DNA of 64,000 nt, taken from the IMG/VR virus record IMGVR_UViG_3300021425_004041, positions 22,116-86,115 of that record; one strand, written 5' to 3'. The notes under the pieces are model-generated. The model saw only the letters and a list, made by a program, of their open reading frames with translations. It did not search any database and was not told the origin of the DNA. Below are positions 12,001-19,238 of this stretch, piece by piece; the first letter of the stretch is position 1; each line of letters starts with the position of its first letter. Source of the DNA: a virus. Position numbers and translations under genes: made by a program.

Positions 12001-12828
12001 AATGGAGTATTGTTGGATCCTAGCGTAGATTATTATGTTATGCAAGATAGGATGCATGTAAGATTAAATAATCCTTTACAAGAAAATGATAATATTCAAG
12101 TAGTTCATTTTAGCAATAGTTTACAAAAAAATAAATTTGGGTGGATTCAGTTTAATGATATTTTAAATAAAACACATTATCTTTCATTAGATGGCAAGCA
12201 AAATATAAAATTAGCTAAAGATTTGTATTGGTATGATAAAATAATTGAGGTAGTTGACGGCAGTGTCTTACCTCAGCCTGAAACAAATAGTAAATATCCT
12301 GGTGTGGTGTTGATACAAGGAGAAAGGATCGAGTTCCGTTTGAGAAACGGTAATATTTTAAGCCAATTAAAAAGAGGAACATTAGGAACTGGAGTAAAGG
12401 ATGTGTATCCCGCTGGTTTAGAAATTTATAATCAAAGTGTAAATATGGTTTTACCTTATAAGGACGAAACGCTTATTACTAGTTTTATAAGCGATGGGCA
12501 AACAAAAGATTTTCATTTGGATTTTGTAGCTAACAGTATAAATGAATTTGAAGTATTCGTAGCCGGTAGAAGGTTAAGAAAAACAGAAATACTGCAATAT
12601 AACATAGAATTAGGACCAAATTCGCCTAATGCAGATGTTATATTACCTCCAGAATTTGCATTAGATAACAATATGTTAAATTTGTTAGAAATACCTCAAA
12701 TAAATCAAAAGATAATGGTTGTGAGAAAAATAGGTAAATTATGGACTGACCCAGGTGTAAGATTAAGTGATAGTGATAATAATATATCTAAAAAAATACA
12801 ATCTGTGCAGGCAGACTTGCCAAGATAA
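1..12828 (+). CDS. Giant virion structural protein (tail/baseplate-associated), 5' end outside window
   Basis: The frame is open from base 1, so the first ATG at 166 is probably internal; 4,275 residues are visible and the start lies upstream. No enzyme motif was recognised. The protein is beta-rich and repetitive. There are several short modules of the type YNAGDVVKFKEFYYTAK (near bases 1060, 1840, 3550 and 5790), which resemble chitin-binding-like CBM5/12 repeats. FG-GAP-like propeller blades with a GAP core occur near 3070-3180, 3450-3520 and 6150-6270. Glycine-rich SGxGYxxPP motifs lie near 7850-8010 and 8935-9110. Tandem fibre-like units beginning GDG/SDG-T-x-x-F and followed by an F/V-x-V segment fill the last 2.5 kb. 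Proteins of this size next to fibre genes are known in marine T4-like phages as structural proteins; a role in adsorption or tail periphery is inferred. Confidence 0.75.
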   Translation: MNIEYSPHLYFDLTNPYTYNYASSFLENGQRSPGWWRAIYEYVYDTDRPHTHPWEMLGFTGKPDWWDAEYGVGPYTNNNLPLWQDLENGIIRKPFFKIDARFSRPGLSKIIPVDQNGKLLNPAFANVIKQYNRQEMQENFKFGDGGPVETAWKRTSEYPFSLLKASILLQPAYVFSGSFDRIQQKRNIAGQIIYNVSKNHIQLSSLQFPDEVSNMFASGLINYIVEYQNKHFLNRFNEYVNIVKNLKNQLGFKVGGFTDKSKFKLILDSRSPLNKGNVFVPDENYDVYLNTSFPINEFVYSGVMIQKESNGFVIKGYDENFSKFPYYKPYTKSSNATFNVGGISETFVTWDSGKTYAKDTIVKVDTVYYRTKITHVSGDNFDTSKFAKLPRLPIIGGAVAKYRHIYDGFLSYLEYGTLLTGVQDVVDFLFGYGHYLETVGFKFEKFLANTTEISDWVYSIKQFLFWTTQNWGEGSIITLSPAADEVKFQNDYAVVGNTLESSIGFSVLKADGTVIPKENCKFFRDTDNSFSVKVVNYTGGIYFIKIPLVTKEHIVLIDNTTIFNDIIYDPTPGYRQERIKVAGYRTANWNGSLNIPGFFYDTATVKNWTVYTDYNAGDVVKFKEFYYTAKQKIFGSDKFEFNRWKRLAEPPQAKLYSNFDYKIEQFKDFYDLDSDNLDTNQQKIAQHLIGYQKRKYLENIINSDVSQYKFYQGYIQEKGTKNALTKLFDVLASSSKDSLEFYEEWGVRVGHYGGTEIFDEFDYILKENDFNLKPQPVVLTNTTSKNIDYINRIKKYETYNFPPNYDHNPFPVLDKEKIDYKTSGYVFSDDVHHVKIDYLDLLQEDITLYNLNDIIWIGNTIKNDWSVYQVSKYKRSIVQVIEGEVYTELHLDGMADDLNVDDIIGIYEINSIELGISTVFETSKLTGFFVIKQIDKSVISIDVPVELKSAINYDKLQICKGIIVNLQSLRVNALDSAASFSIKNPQLTRLWLDDDGQGNWKVLEKGSNFVEKHVISNPIIDFNTNFGVSVATNSKNTVMIVGAPNDGDGKVYLYKRDSYASKWKFLDVFEPDAPTKEEVIVLPINGQTIFEIETNLVQHIKQIYVNSLKVNSTEYTLNLNANQVVFANVIPKDTQVIFDFNSHTIPYRFGSSIDIAEDGNFLIIGAPDASNVLTRYEGDFDNYTAYNAGSIVKYNGLYWEASVDISPGTSAYTFESFFSVSNFLAENNLDTENSPTISILLTGNYPFTYQQGEDPIITDHFLVRLKQEMYDGIAKNDEIILKWNKLTNANQTQIDLTATEPFEGNLTFVNDDTLLWSDVISRRHTVQEKVDLIVQIDNALFTPQVGDTVTSTTGIGTIVYIYRETPTSNNFLIYINDVRGYFETLSYLEIDTILLGDYQTVTPADSMDSYFGGYAMISVDEYYLYLTNSDAAKGLVITETITDSSDSDLYFYNILDYPNNSLITILSYKGTEIIGSGTYADIDSELRYIGIRAPQELSNTLNVGDGFSFYYNQLKKTVTFLKVRNTRFTFPPVVEKGEIITQKNTKAYATVFSSEVLEDPDSVIAGSFILQVQFLSQNENGPVFDFINELVGSVSGELFCRPIANPVEDIYTSIQEIGIQEPDQLNVNDNSKIVWNIWDGFIDYNENRFSEEGLPYQPYPKYYEDGTGFFLTDAGRSGQIIREKGTTNTAEVVYLQRLNPTTVRVFVDNLQGEWGTGTQIEMLAITINPPTDPWNRPNIYSVNREIGTLISQSLSSNEIGKLVILENSYNISVAFDSSGLPFRELKDQEYWIYKNETVDGIDQLPEIPNNLSRVWNETYNIPIDNANGTPSVLAKEGAVYVYAKVGVQYLLQNTSTSINKKNNHRYGSKVQLTKSNDFYTGYILALDGDFDFDNPGKIYFIGYGEYDGRTYNWDSTKNKNYRGEFNELLTYFKGDIVYVDKIFYEAKTNLLPNLFNVVFWTPIEELIDFVGYIPNDLNLPVTFDGVDISTIPMTGIYDYATNFAVSKDGEVLAVFVKYDIANPNVVAIYRRYENTFTWSQNINAQTPASAFGESLELNEDGTLLFIGAPKDDSFNNDGGVVYIYKLDNLAFNLYQIINSPYSHTLEMFGHNVKVSNNILAVTSLNGDRVKETTFDDNSTIFDNNFTKISYTVVDTGVIHFYSYILDKFVYSHNISYEDGFNKIYQIGDSFILNNNSLFLGVNDSLSGQSIGNVIQFDKGIDNLYNVLREIKSPVDVSKIKKITLYDKRKNKVITNLDFIDPLQNKIPGPAEQNITYKLLYDPAVYNVGNINIDQTMAWNKDQVGQLWWDLTNVKYYYPYLGDVEFSSNYWAKLFPTHTIDIYEWVQSDVLPEVWDELTGTVDGIAVGITGTTKYGNSSYSTARVYDTVVGTFFNQYFFWVKNKTSIPQLDNRSLSAAQVSNLIRDPIGQDYSFIGFISENEFACYNLEKYLNDDNVIISFQVYNEAKIKDINQHLQYKLITENYASSLPNEQIEQKWIDSLVGYDLYGRSVPDPSVSVKYRYGVLDNPRQGMFKNRQEALKQYIEYINLKLKSILIKDNKNLSNLYSADEYPTETSNFYDIAVDLRSDLDTIGIAKAEQAEISLKIVNGIVIDFTILQSGRGYLVKPTYVVIGKGEGLEIDYDLNSLGGITNFRIINGGVNYNDSAYIIIRKFTALVKTDESILGKWALYERNYKDKDWIRIQSQGYNTSLYWNFIDWYAADFSANTRINYAIDYAYELTSLTDNINDIIKISNIGDGTWLLLRKINNLDDVDYTVNYETIGRQNGTIQFSNILYDPNVAFINFDLISYDTNFYDSIPSLEIREIAKAIKNDIFIDDLAIEYNKLFFATLRYVLSEQPQVDWLFKSNFLKIVHNVGELKQEINFKNDNLESYEDYVNEVKPYKVKIREFISSYEKVDDIFGKIEDFDLPPKYSTVENKIVPWPITAFSDGLYNEEIIKSNPYKSWLDNCTYEVVAIEIHDGGSGYSIPPVLRFEGGGGNGCIAKARIGDNGSLVMVDIINSGSGYFSAPKLIIDGSIGETGRHARASVILGNGLPRSIFTNIKFDRNSKKFEILALETSENFIGTGSKYIFDLLWPLSLNSKNISVIVNGNKLLRNEYTYRNILDKSKSSNYFGQIIFTYPVANYSNIQINYLKDSSLLKAQDRINLLYTASQGQYGNDLALLMDGVDYGGVEVKSFEFGTYSGWDTSGYLANTYDTYDENYNDTFYRIPVHLLDIDVIDYKVHVNFINIANAVNAIVKGDSTAILKYQRFIEIFSVDQLGNALDNYLDGSSILNILDELVEVIDEDGNINLVSALTFKSADQFQKYAIGTADNLTAITNIELQIIPKLVTLSLVDVNQLLVEGILEDLIVKFVKPLENNISYNVYYNNVRIDDPNYIDDLTPVGNPNATMTTIIGDGITQSVNVKNLNISPNTDDIIIIRSAYSDGSFLPTDLDYDTLLLGGNIDYSNAKGIDAADIIVDGDNFVTPLNSKGPEELVPGLIKDSVSITVYERPTAGTSNIVSRNYIGDGNTTLFSIDFSPITEFTVFVKVNRELKKVNEDYTVDFRNQNILFITAPPAYSKINITTLDYSGSNILDVDTITIEESLGTFIVNARWEENLSSQVSVNGQSLPYELVKADTEFYDSSNNILIKFANPLPVGSVLQYLILSGEEQSYSTVYVDEFIADGSTNTFTLAQAPFRQRPLEWHTMVIVNDKLLNPGYAETFITTDSLEYKLKLYQVPVASVSSKNIRVFLNGSELELLTQWTFLAADSYDLLLDADEQFGSTVIIKRGVSQPGDILKVYINAWDDSTDSGGDYKFGYYEDEIFVETPDTVTINFDLNISDKVKIYQFSNHNTQDIDWQSFDVTERTRLSPGVNQISAIRRVTSTFVLELDFELNTNLYYAVYRNGTRIDDKEYGTSNATNPNAEIQTPKGNATYRLNLIDYGIQANEGDVFKIVELGSSITLDAGTADWYELRQLRNGIIPLNKTAIDDQFVWVAKNGVLLDPSVDYYVMQDRMHVRLNNPLQENDNIQVVHFSNSLQKNKFGWIQFNDILNKTHYLSLDGKQNIKLAKDLYWYDKIIEVVDGSVLPQPETNSKYPGVVLIQGERIEFRLRNGNILSQLKRGTLGTGVKDVYPAGLEIYNQSVNMVLPYKDETLITSFISDGQTKDFHLDFVANSINEFEVFVAGRRLRKTEILQYNIELGPNSPNADVILPPEFALDNNMLNLLEIPQINQKIMVVRKIGKLWTDPGVRLSDSDNNISKKIQSVQADLPR

Positions 12829-12832
12829 ATAA
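12825..12832 (+). promoter_or_regulatory. Possible T4-type late promoter box (GATAAATA)
   Basis: GATAAATA overlaps the stop codon of the giant gene and lies 17 bases before the ATG of the next structural gene. It differs by one base from the T4 late consensus TATAAATA. In such AT-rich DNA a one-mismatch hit is weak evidence. Confidence 0.3.
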
Positions 12833-12848
12833 CTTAGTAGGATAAAAT

Positions 12849-13463
12849 ATGATTGATAAAATTAATGATAAAAGTGGAACATTGATACAAGGGCATATAA
12901 AAATATTTGACCCTGAGACGCATAAAATTTTTGTTAATAAACGAAATGCTATACATTATGAAAATATGAGCATAGCATTGGCACAGTCGTTAAGCAATTC
13001 AGGTACTGGATTTATTTACTCAATGGGGTTTGGTAACGGTGGGACAAGTGTTGATCCTACAGGTATAATTACATATTTGAGTCCAAATAATACAGGAATA
13101 AATGCAAGTTTATATAATCAAACTTTTGAAAAGATAGTAGATGATCGCAATGTAAATAATATTGATCCATTTAGAAATAAAACTGAAGTAAGGCATGTTA
13201 GTGGAACTAATTATACAGATATACTTGTGACATGTTTGTTAGATTATGGAGAGCCTGCGGGACAAGATGCTTTTGACACTGCATTAAGTACAGAGGATTT
13301 GTATGTTTTTGATGAGTTAGGATTAAAAAGTTATGATACAAACCAAGAAACTATGTTACTGACGCATGTTTTATTCCATCCTGTGCAAAAAAGTTTAAAT
13401 AGACTAATTCAAATCGATTATACAGTAAGAATACAAAGCCTGTCCGGCGTTCTTGGAGAATAA
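12849..13463 (+). CDS. Putative virion structural protein, 204 aa
   Basis: I do not recognise a named family. The protein has an N-terminal segment with alternating hydrophobic residues (GTLIQGHIKIFDPETHKIFV), a glycine-rich stretch around residues 50-75 and further beta-like segments to the end, and no membrane segment or catalytic motif. It sits between the giant structural gene (20 bases upstream) and the first fibre gene (3 bases downstream), so a baseplate or fibre-attachment role is inferred from position. The ATG at 12849 is preceded by TAGGATAAAAT, an acceptable ribosome-binding sequence. Confidence 0.6.
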   Translation: MIDKINDKSGTLIQGHIKIFDPETHKIFVNKRNAIHYENMSIALAQSLSNSGTGFIYSMGFGNGGTSVDPTGIITYLSPNNTGINASLYNQTFEKIVDDRNVNNIDPFRNKTEVRHVSGTNYTDILVTCLLDYGEPAGQDAFDTALSTEDLYVFDELGLKSYDTNQETMLLTHVLFHPVQKSLNRLIQIDYTVRIQSLSGVLGE

Positions 13464-13466
13464 TAA

Positions 13467-15566
13467 ATGCCTTATCAAATAAATTTTACAGATGTAGATA
13501 ATAAATTAGGTATTGTAATAGAAGATGCTACTATTAATCAAGAAACGTCTTTAAAATTACCAGGAAAAAATACAACTGCGTATGGTACTATTATAGCAGA
13601 AAATTTTTTACACTTACTAGAAAATTTTGCAGCGACATCTGCTCCGTCTACTCCAGTTGAAGGTCAAATATGGTATGATTCTAACCCTGACATAGAACAA
13701 TTAATGGTATATAATGGTGTAAATTGGATACCAGTTAATGGTGTTAATAAATCTATTAATGCTCCAACGCTAAAACAAGAAGGAGATTTATGGATTGACA
13801 GAGAAAATTTACAATTATATATGTATACAGATGCAGGTGGTTGGATTCTAATTGGGCCAGAATACAGTGGAGGAGTTATAACTGGTGCAACTCCTAAGGT
13901 TGTATTAGGTATAGATGACAAAACTTATAATATCTTACAAATAGATGTAAATGGTATACCTGCAGCTTGTATATCAAATAAAGAATTTACGCCAAAAGCA
14001 AGAATTGATGGATTTGTAACTTTAAAACCTGGAATAAATTTAAGCACTGCGGCGTTACCGGGCGAAAGTAAATTAAAATATAACGGCGTTGCAGAAAAAG
14101 CAGAAAGTTTAATTGTTGGAAATGAAGTTATTGCAGCAGGCAACTTTTTAAGAGGAAACGCAGTAAGCTCAACCAGTTTTAAATTAAACGTTTTAAATAA
14201 TGATGGCATTGCTTATGGCAGGAATTCAGAATTAACAATTGGTATAGAAGGATCAATAGGGATAATAAAGCATAATGTGGCAGGATCTGCTATAGATGTT
14301 AAGGTTAAAAATGATGGCATTTTTAAAACTTTGATGCGTTATGACAGTTCGATGAAAGTTGGAATAGGTAAAGATAACCCCGATACAGAATTAGATGTTA
14401 ACGGCGATGTAACTATTACAGTTCCGGTAGATGATGCTTCTAAAGGTAAATTTATTGTTACTAGTACACACGATAGCACACAGATAGGTAACGGATCAAT
14501 TGTTACTGCTGGAGGAATAGGAATAGCGTTAAATGCATCAATTGGTGGCAATTTATACATGAATACAAGCAATAGTAGTACGATTGTAGTTGATAAAATT
14601 TTACCTGATACAGATGCAGATGATATTCTCGGTACTGAAAGCACTTATATAGGACAACCTAGTTTACGATATGAAGGTATTTATTCAAAAAGATTCTATG
14701 GAGATTTAACTGGAACTGTTACAGGATCTGTAACAGGTAGAGCAGGTTCAGCAAATAAATTAGCGAAAGCGTCTAGTTTTAAATTTATAGGCGATGTGGG
14801 ATTATTAAACAGTACTTCTGTCGAAGAAGGCGTTATAAATTTTACAGGGCAGGGCGAGTTAATTGAATTTGTAACACAAATCAATCGTGATGTAATAAAC
14901 TCTAAAGATGAAGTAATAACAACTCAGGTAGATGATGAATTGTTATTGGCCAGGGTTAGAGATGATATTGGTTTGAAAAAAATTACAGTATCAAATTTAT
15001 TATCATCCGTTCCTGTTATGCCAATCGGAACAGTTGTTCCATATGCAGGAGATGTTGCTCCCACAGGATGGTTGTTGTGTAACGGGCAAGAAGTTCAAAC
15101 AGTTGATTACCAAGAATTGTTTAGCGTAATAGGTTATACATATAAAGCTGTTGGATCTGTAAAGGTAGGGTTTTTTGCAGTTCCTGATTTGCGAGGTAGA
15201 GTTGCTTTAGGTTTGCACAATATGGGCAATTTAGAGCCTGATGAGATTATAACAGATAATCCTAACGCCGCAGAGTTAGGAGGAAAAGGTGGTGCTGATG
15301 AAGTTGTATTACAAGAATCAAATCTTCCAGATCACAAGCACGACTTATATTACAATGATACACAATTTTATGCAACAGCCCGTAAAGAGTTTGAAATCAT
15401 AGACGAGCAAGTAGAAAATTATCATTTCTACGAACAACAAACAGAGTTTACAGGAGTTGCATTAAAAAATACACAAGGTGTTAAAACCGAAAACATTCTT
15501 AGTACTCCGGTGGATATTTTAAATCCATTCTTAACTTTGAATTATATTATATATGCAGGAAATTAA
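13467..15566 (+). CDS. Tail fibre protein with C-terminal phage collar domain
   Basis: This 699-residue fibre-like protein begins with a module (about residues 1-140) shared with the next two genes: an early EDATINQETSL-type strand, a LENFAATSAPSTPVEGQIWYD-like segment and a GDLWID segment. The middle is a beta-rich repeat region (PDTELDVNGDV, then TGTVTGSVTG). Residues about 510-600 carry a Phage_Collar-type domain: PIGTVVPYAGDVAPTGWLLC, then an ELF-x-x-IGYTY segment and PDLRGRVALG. That domain is known from T4 gp12-like short tail fibres. A receptor-binding or baseplate fibre role follows from family and context. GGAG lies just before the ATG. Confidence 0.82.
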   Translation: MPYQINFTDVDNKLGIVIEDATINQETSLKLPGKNTTAYGTIIAENFLHLLENFAATSAPSTPVEGQIWYDSNPDIEQLMVYNGVNWIPVNGVNKSINAPTLKQEGDLWIDRENLQLYMYTDAGGWILIGPEYSGGVITGATPKVVLGIDDKTYNILQIDVNGIPAACISNKEFTPKARIDGFVTLKPGINLSTAALPGESKLKYNGVAEKAESLIVGNEVIAAGNFLRGNAVSSTSFKLNVLNNDGIAYGRNSELTIGIEGSIGIIKHNVAGSAIDVKVKNDGIFKTLMRYDSSMKVGIGKDNPDTELDVNGDVTITVPVDDASKGKFIVTSTHDSTQIGNGSIVTAGGIGIALNASIGGNLYMNTSNSSTIVVDKILPDTDADDILGTESTYIGQPSLRYEGIYSKRFYGDLTGTVTGSVTGRAGSANKLAKASSFKFIGDVGLLNSTSVEEGVINFTGQGELIEFVTQINRDVINSKDEVITTQVDDELLLARVRDDIGLKKITVSNLLSSVPVMPIGTVVPYAGDVAPTGWLLCNGQEVQTVDYQELFSVIGYTYKAVGSVKVGFFAVPDLRGRVALGLHNMGNLEPDEIITDNPNAAELGGKGGADEVVLQESNLPDHKHDLYYNDTQFYATARKEFEIIDEQVENYHFYEQQTEFTGVALKNTQGVKTENILSTPVDILNPFLTLNYIIYAGN

Positions 15567-17597
15567 ATGAGTTATCGGATCAATCGTACAGATGGAGAAT
15601 TATTAGTAGATCTTATTGACGGCGTCATAGATACTAGTTCAACAGATATTACATTAATTGGAAGAAATTATAAAGGATTTGGTGAGTGGATAAACGAAAA
15701 CTTTGTTAAAATTTTAGAAAATTTCGCAAGCACAAGTTCTCCTCCACATCCGTTGACAGGGCAATTATGGTACGACAAGCAAGATGAAAGACTAAAAATT
15801 TTTAACGGTACATCTTTCCGTTCTGCTACTGGTACTATTGTAAATAGCACACAACCTACTAATCTAGTTGCCGGAGATATTTGGATTGATAATGAAAATA
15901 ACAGGTTATATTTATATGATGGTAGTGACCTAACACTTGTAGGTCCTACATATGACGCAGGGCAAGGTAAGACTGGGTTTGAAGCAACAAGCCAAGTTGA
16001 TATTAATAATGTTACAAGAACAATATTAAAATTATTTCTAGGAAATGTTCTTGTTGGTATATATTCTCCTGCAGAATTTATTGTTCCAGTTTCTTTTAAA
16101 ATTCAAGGCTTTCATGTGTGGAGTGAAGATACACAAGCACAGAAAAGGCAAAAATTATATAAAGGTTTTAATATAGCAAATACAGATGCCGAAACTGGAA
16201 CAAATGGATTTTGGTATAGAGGAACGAGTGTTAATTCAAAATATTTGCTAGATGATTCGGGTGTTCAAAAAAGTGTAGTAAATTTCCTGCCTACTGATAA
16301 TAATGGCGTAACTACTGGATATATTAACATTAAAAATAGTCAAGGATTAATTATAGGAGTTGGAGATAGACCCTTTATTAATACACGAATATTAGGCTCG
16401 ACTACTACTATGGACAATTTAGAAGTTGACGCTAATTTTGGTATACGTGTAAAAACGTCTCAATATGCAAATAGTTTTGTAAGTGCTATGTTTATAGATA
16501 GTTCAACGTATACATTAAAGTTTTGGTCAAATCTTCCCCCTTTTGATACAACAGGTGCTCCTAGACCTAATATTACGTCTCATTCTGATATGACTTTAGA
16601 TGGTAATATGACCATAGGTGGCAAACTTACTGTTGGTGGTGAAGTTACTTATGTCAGTTCTGAAGATCTACGAATAAAAGATAAAACAATAGAGCTTGCA
16701 ATCGGTGAAGATAATGTTATAGGAGATGACTCGGCAATAGTAGGGGGTGGAATAATTATTAGAAGTTCTGACGGAGATAAAGAATTTCTTTTTCAATTAG
16801 ATGGTAATAGTGGACACGGATCATGGACAATAAACCAAAATTTAGAGTTATCTAGTACAGTAGCGAATTCTAATCCATCTTATAAGATAGATGGACAACT
16901 TGTTTTGTCTAATAATGAATTGCATCCTGTTGTAACGAAAGCAACTGGTTTAAATGAAATCGGAACATTGATCGAGCTAAACGTAGATAATGTTAATATT
17001 GACAGTGCAACTATAAGTAGGCAAAATGGCATTGGTCTTGTTATAGATGCAAATGGGACTGCTCAAACCGCTGGAACGGTAAGCTTTGCAACTCATAATA
17101 GAATAACAGATTTGGCTGATCCTGTTAATTTAAAGGACGGTGCTAATAAAGAATATGTTGATAGGGCAGTCGATGGTAAAGAAATACTTTTATCCTTAGA
17201 TATCAACGGATTAATAGCTGCAGGTGATCCTGATTATACACCTTTTTACGCAGCAACTATTGATAATGTACGGACAGTTTTAGAATACATGGTGCCTATA
17301 GAAGAATCGTTGCCAGGACAAAATGTTAAGATAATGGCTACACGAATTAGAGAGATAGTAGCGGTATTTCCAATTACAGTGTCTGAAGAAGAGACTGCTG
17401 TATTACAAAAATCAAGAGTTACTGTAAGGAATTTTGATAATTCTGGTACGGTTGCAGTTGTGCAAGATATTGTAGCTAATCCTGCATATTCAGGCTCTAC
17501 AACAAATATAGAATTTACTGTAGATCGATTTGTTTATAAATTTCAAAGTGACGGAAGTTATTGGAATAGCACAGGAGTAGATAGGATAGTTGTGTGA
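15567..17597 (+). CDS. Tail fibre-like protein sharing the N-terminal module
   Basis: A 676-residue protein starting directly after the stop of the previous fibre gene, with GCAGGAAATTAA before the ATG. Residues 1-130 repeat the module of the neighbours (LENFASTSSPPHPLTGQLWYD, then a GDIWIDNENNRLYLYDG segment). Around residues 345-400 are the motifs LDGNMTIGGKLTVGGEVTY and a DLRIKDKTIELAIGED segment, typical of phage fibre shafts. The C-terminal 150 residues hold a NLKDGANKEYVD strand and a final beta-rich knob. No collar domain was found. It is probably a second fibre or a shaft component; the receptor is unknown. Confidence 0.75.
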   Translation: MSYRINRTDGELLVDLIDGVIDTSSTDITLIGRNYKGFGEWINENFVKILENFASTSSPPHPLTGQLWYDKQDERLKIFNGTSFRSATGTIVNSTQPTNLVAGDIWIDNENNRLYLYDGSDLTLVGPTYDAGQGKTGFEATSQVDINNVTRTILKLFLGNVLVGIYSPAEFIVPVSFKIQGFHVWSEDTQAQKRQKLYKGFNIANTDAETGTNGFWYRGTSVNSKYLLDDSGVQKSVVNFLPTDNNGVTTGYINIKNSQGLIIGVGDRPFINTRILGSTTTMDNLEVDANFGIRVKTSQYANSFVSAMFIDSSTYTLKFWSNLPPFDTTGAPRPNITSHSDMTLDGNMTIGGKLTVGGEVTYVSSEDLRIKDKTIELAIGEDNVIGDDSAIVGGGIIIRSSDGDKEFLFQLDGNSGHGSWTINQNLELSSTVANSNPSYKIDGQLVLSNNELHPVVTKATGLNEIGTLIELNVDNVNIDSATISRQNGIGLVIDANGTAQTAGTVSFATHNRITDLADPVNLKDGANKEYVDRAVDGKEILLSLDINGLIAAGDPDYTPFYAATIDNVRTVLEYMVPIEESLPGQNVKIMATRIREIVAVFPITVSEEETAVLQKSRVTVRNFDNSGTVAVVQDIVANPAYSGSTTNIEFTVDRFVYKFQSDGSYWNSTGVDRIVV

Positions 17598-17633
17598 AAT
17601 ACGGTAAATACAACTAACAGATAGGGGAAATTA

Positions 17634-19208
17634 ATGGCGTATAATATTGATAATTATAATGGTGCACCACTTACTGTGGTTGAAGATGGAACTATTGATC
17701 AAACAACTGATCTAAAATTAGTTGGAAAAAATTATGCAGGATATGGAGAAATACAAAATGAAAATTTTGTATTCTTATTAGAAAATTTTGCAGGAGGCAA
17801 TAAACCTCCAAAAGCTTTATCAGGACAAGCTTGGTTTGATACTGTCAACAGCAAGTTTAAGTTTTATGACGGGAGCAAGTGGAGAACTGCTGGTGGTTCT
17901 GAAATAGGAGGACAAGCTCCTGCAGGTCTTACTATAGGAGATTTTTGGTGGGATACCACTAACGAGCAACTATACGCCTACAACGGAAACGAATGGATAT
18001 TGATAGGACCACAAGGCGCAGGAGAAGGCGTAACACAGTTTCAAAGTAGGACAATCCAAGATATAGGGGGTAATAATCGATATGTTATAGCAAGTGTTGT
18101 AAATGATGAAATAATCCACATTATAAGTGGGTCTGAGGATTTTACAATAGGCGAACAAGATAGGGCAAAATATATAGGATTTGATAAAATTCATAGAGGT
18201 CTTACCTTAAAAAATACTGAAAATGCAACAGGGGGAGTAACAAGTACTGACCATCGATGGTGGGGAACAGCATCAAACTCAGAGAGACTAGGTGGCCAGA
18301 CTTTTGATAAGTTTGTACAATTTGGCGAAAACTTGACATTTTCTAGTCAAGTTGGATTTGGTGATACAGGTATAGCTATAGGCGACAATGGTGCTTTACG
18401 TTTAAGAATTATAAACGATAATCAAGCAGTAATAGGAAATGAAATAGGGTATGATGTCTTTTTCCAAGTAAGAGATACTGATAATCAGATAAGAATGCCT
18501 TTAAGATTAACGCATGATAAAGTATTACCTGGATATCAAACAGTTATAAATCCAGCTAGCGATTCTTACAACACAGGTGCGGCTGGTGTAAGAATAGTTG
18601 ATATAGGAAGTTCTACGGCAAGTTTTCAAAATATTTATGCTGATAGATTCATTGGTACAGCAGATAAGGCAGATCAATTAGAAGTTTCATACCTTACGGC
18701 AGGCAGTACTTTACAAACTGGTTATTTTACAGCAGACACTAGAGCAACGTCTGGTGTGTCTATATGTGTAAGAGATATTACTGGAGATATACATGCAAAT
18801 GTTTTTAGGGGTACAGCAACTGCAGCACAATACGCAGATTTAGCTGAGATGTATTTAAGTGATGTTGAGTATGAACCTGGTACAGTCTTAGTGATAGGGG
18901 GTGAAGCAGAAGTGACTCAATCTACTTCTGATTTTGATCACAAAGTAGTCGGAGTAGTATCTACAAATCCAGCTCATGTAATGAACAGTGAATTAGAAGG
19001 ATGTACTGTCGCAGTAGCATTAAGAGGAAGGGTGCCTTGTAAGGTAGTAGGACCTGTATCTAAAGGTGATCTGTTAGTAACTTCTGCTGTAAGCGGAACA
19101 GCGAAAGCAGCTAATGATTTAGAAAATATTAGTGATTTCTGTATTATTGGAAAAAGTTTAGAAGATTTTTTATCAGATTCAGTTGGAATTGTAGAAATTA
19201 TTGTATAA
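17634..19208 (+). CDS. Tail fibre-like protein with Peptidase_G2-like C-terminus
   Basis: This 524-residue protein opens with the same module as the two genes before it (EDGTIDQTTDLKLVGKNYAG, then LENFAGGNKPPKALSGQAWFD and GDFWWDTTNEQLYAY). The C-terminal part from about residue 380 (FRGTATAAQYADLAEMYLSD, YEPGTVLVIGG, VVGVVSTNPAHVMN, ALRGRVPCKVVG) resembles the Peptidase_G2/IMC-type domain of phage fibres, some members of which self-cleave to mature the trimer. Cleavage here is not shown. TAGGGGAAATTA precedes the ATG. The 36-base gap before it contains no clear promoter. Confidence 0.75.
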   Translation: MAYNIDNYNGAPLTVVEDGTIDQTTDLKLVGKNYAGYGEIQNENFVFLLENFAGGNKPPKALSGQAWFDTVNSKFKFYDGSKWRTAGGSEIGGQAPAGLTIGDFWWDTTNEQLYAYNGNEWILIGPQGAGEGVTQFQSRTIQDIGGNNRYVIASVVNDEIIHIISGSEDFTIGEQDRAKYIGFDKIHRGLTLKNTENATGGVTSTDHRWWGTASNSERLGGQTFDKFVQFGENLTFSSQVGFGDTGIAIGDNGALRLRIINDNQAVIGNEIGYDVFFQVRDTDNQIRMPLRLTHDKVLPGYQTVINPASDSYNTGAAGVRIVDIGSSTASFQNIYADRFIGTADKADQLEVSYLTAGSTLQTGYFTADTRATSGVSICVRDITGDIHANVFRGTATAAQYADLAEMYLSDVEYEPGTVLVIGGEAEVTQSTSDFDHKVVGVVSTNPAHVMNSELEGCTVAVALRGRVPCKVVGPVSKGDLLVTSAVSGTAKAANDLENISDFCIIGKSLEDFLSDSVGIVEIIV

Positions 19209-19211
19209 ATA
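19204..19211 (+). promoter_or_regulatory. T4-type late promoter box TATAAATA
   Basis: An exact TATAAATA, the T4 late -10 consensus, overlaps the stop codon of the third fibre gene and lies 27 bases before the next start codon at 19239. No -35 element is expected for this promoter class. Its placement between two structural genes supports it, although AT-rich DNA produces chance matches. Confidence 0.5.
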
Positions 19212-19238
19212 AAACTAGTAGTTTACACGGAGTTAAGT

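Noticed and set aside
13664-14884. Several minus-strand frames opposite the collar-domain fibre gene
   Set aside because: Their translations are Pro/Leu/Ser-rich complements of fibre repeats and show no domain; the plus-strand gene is clearly coding.
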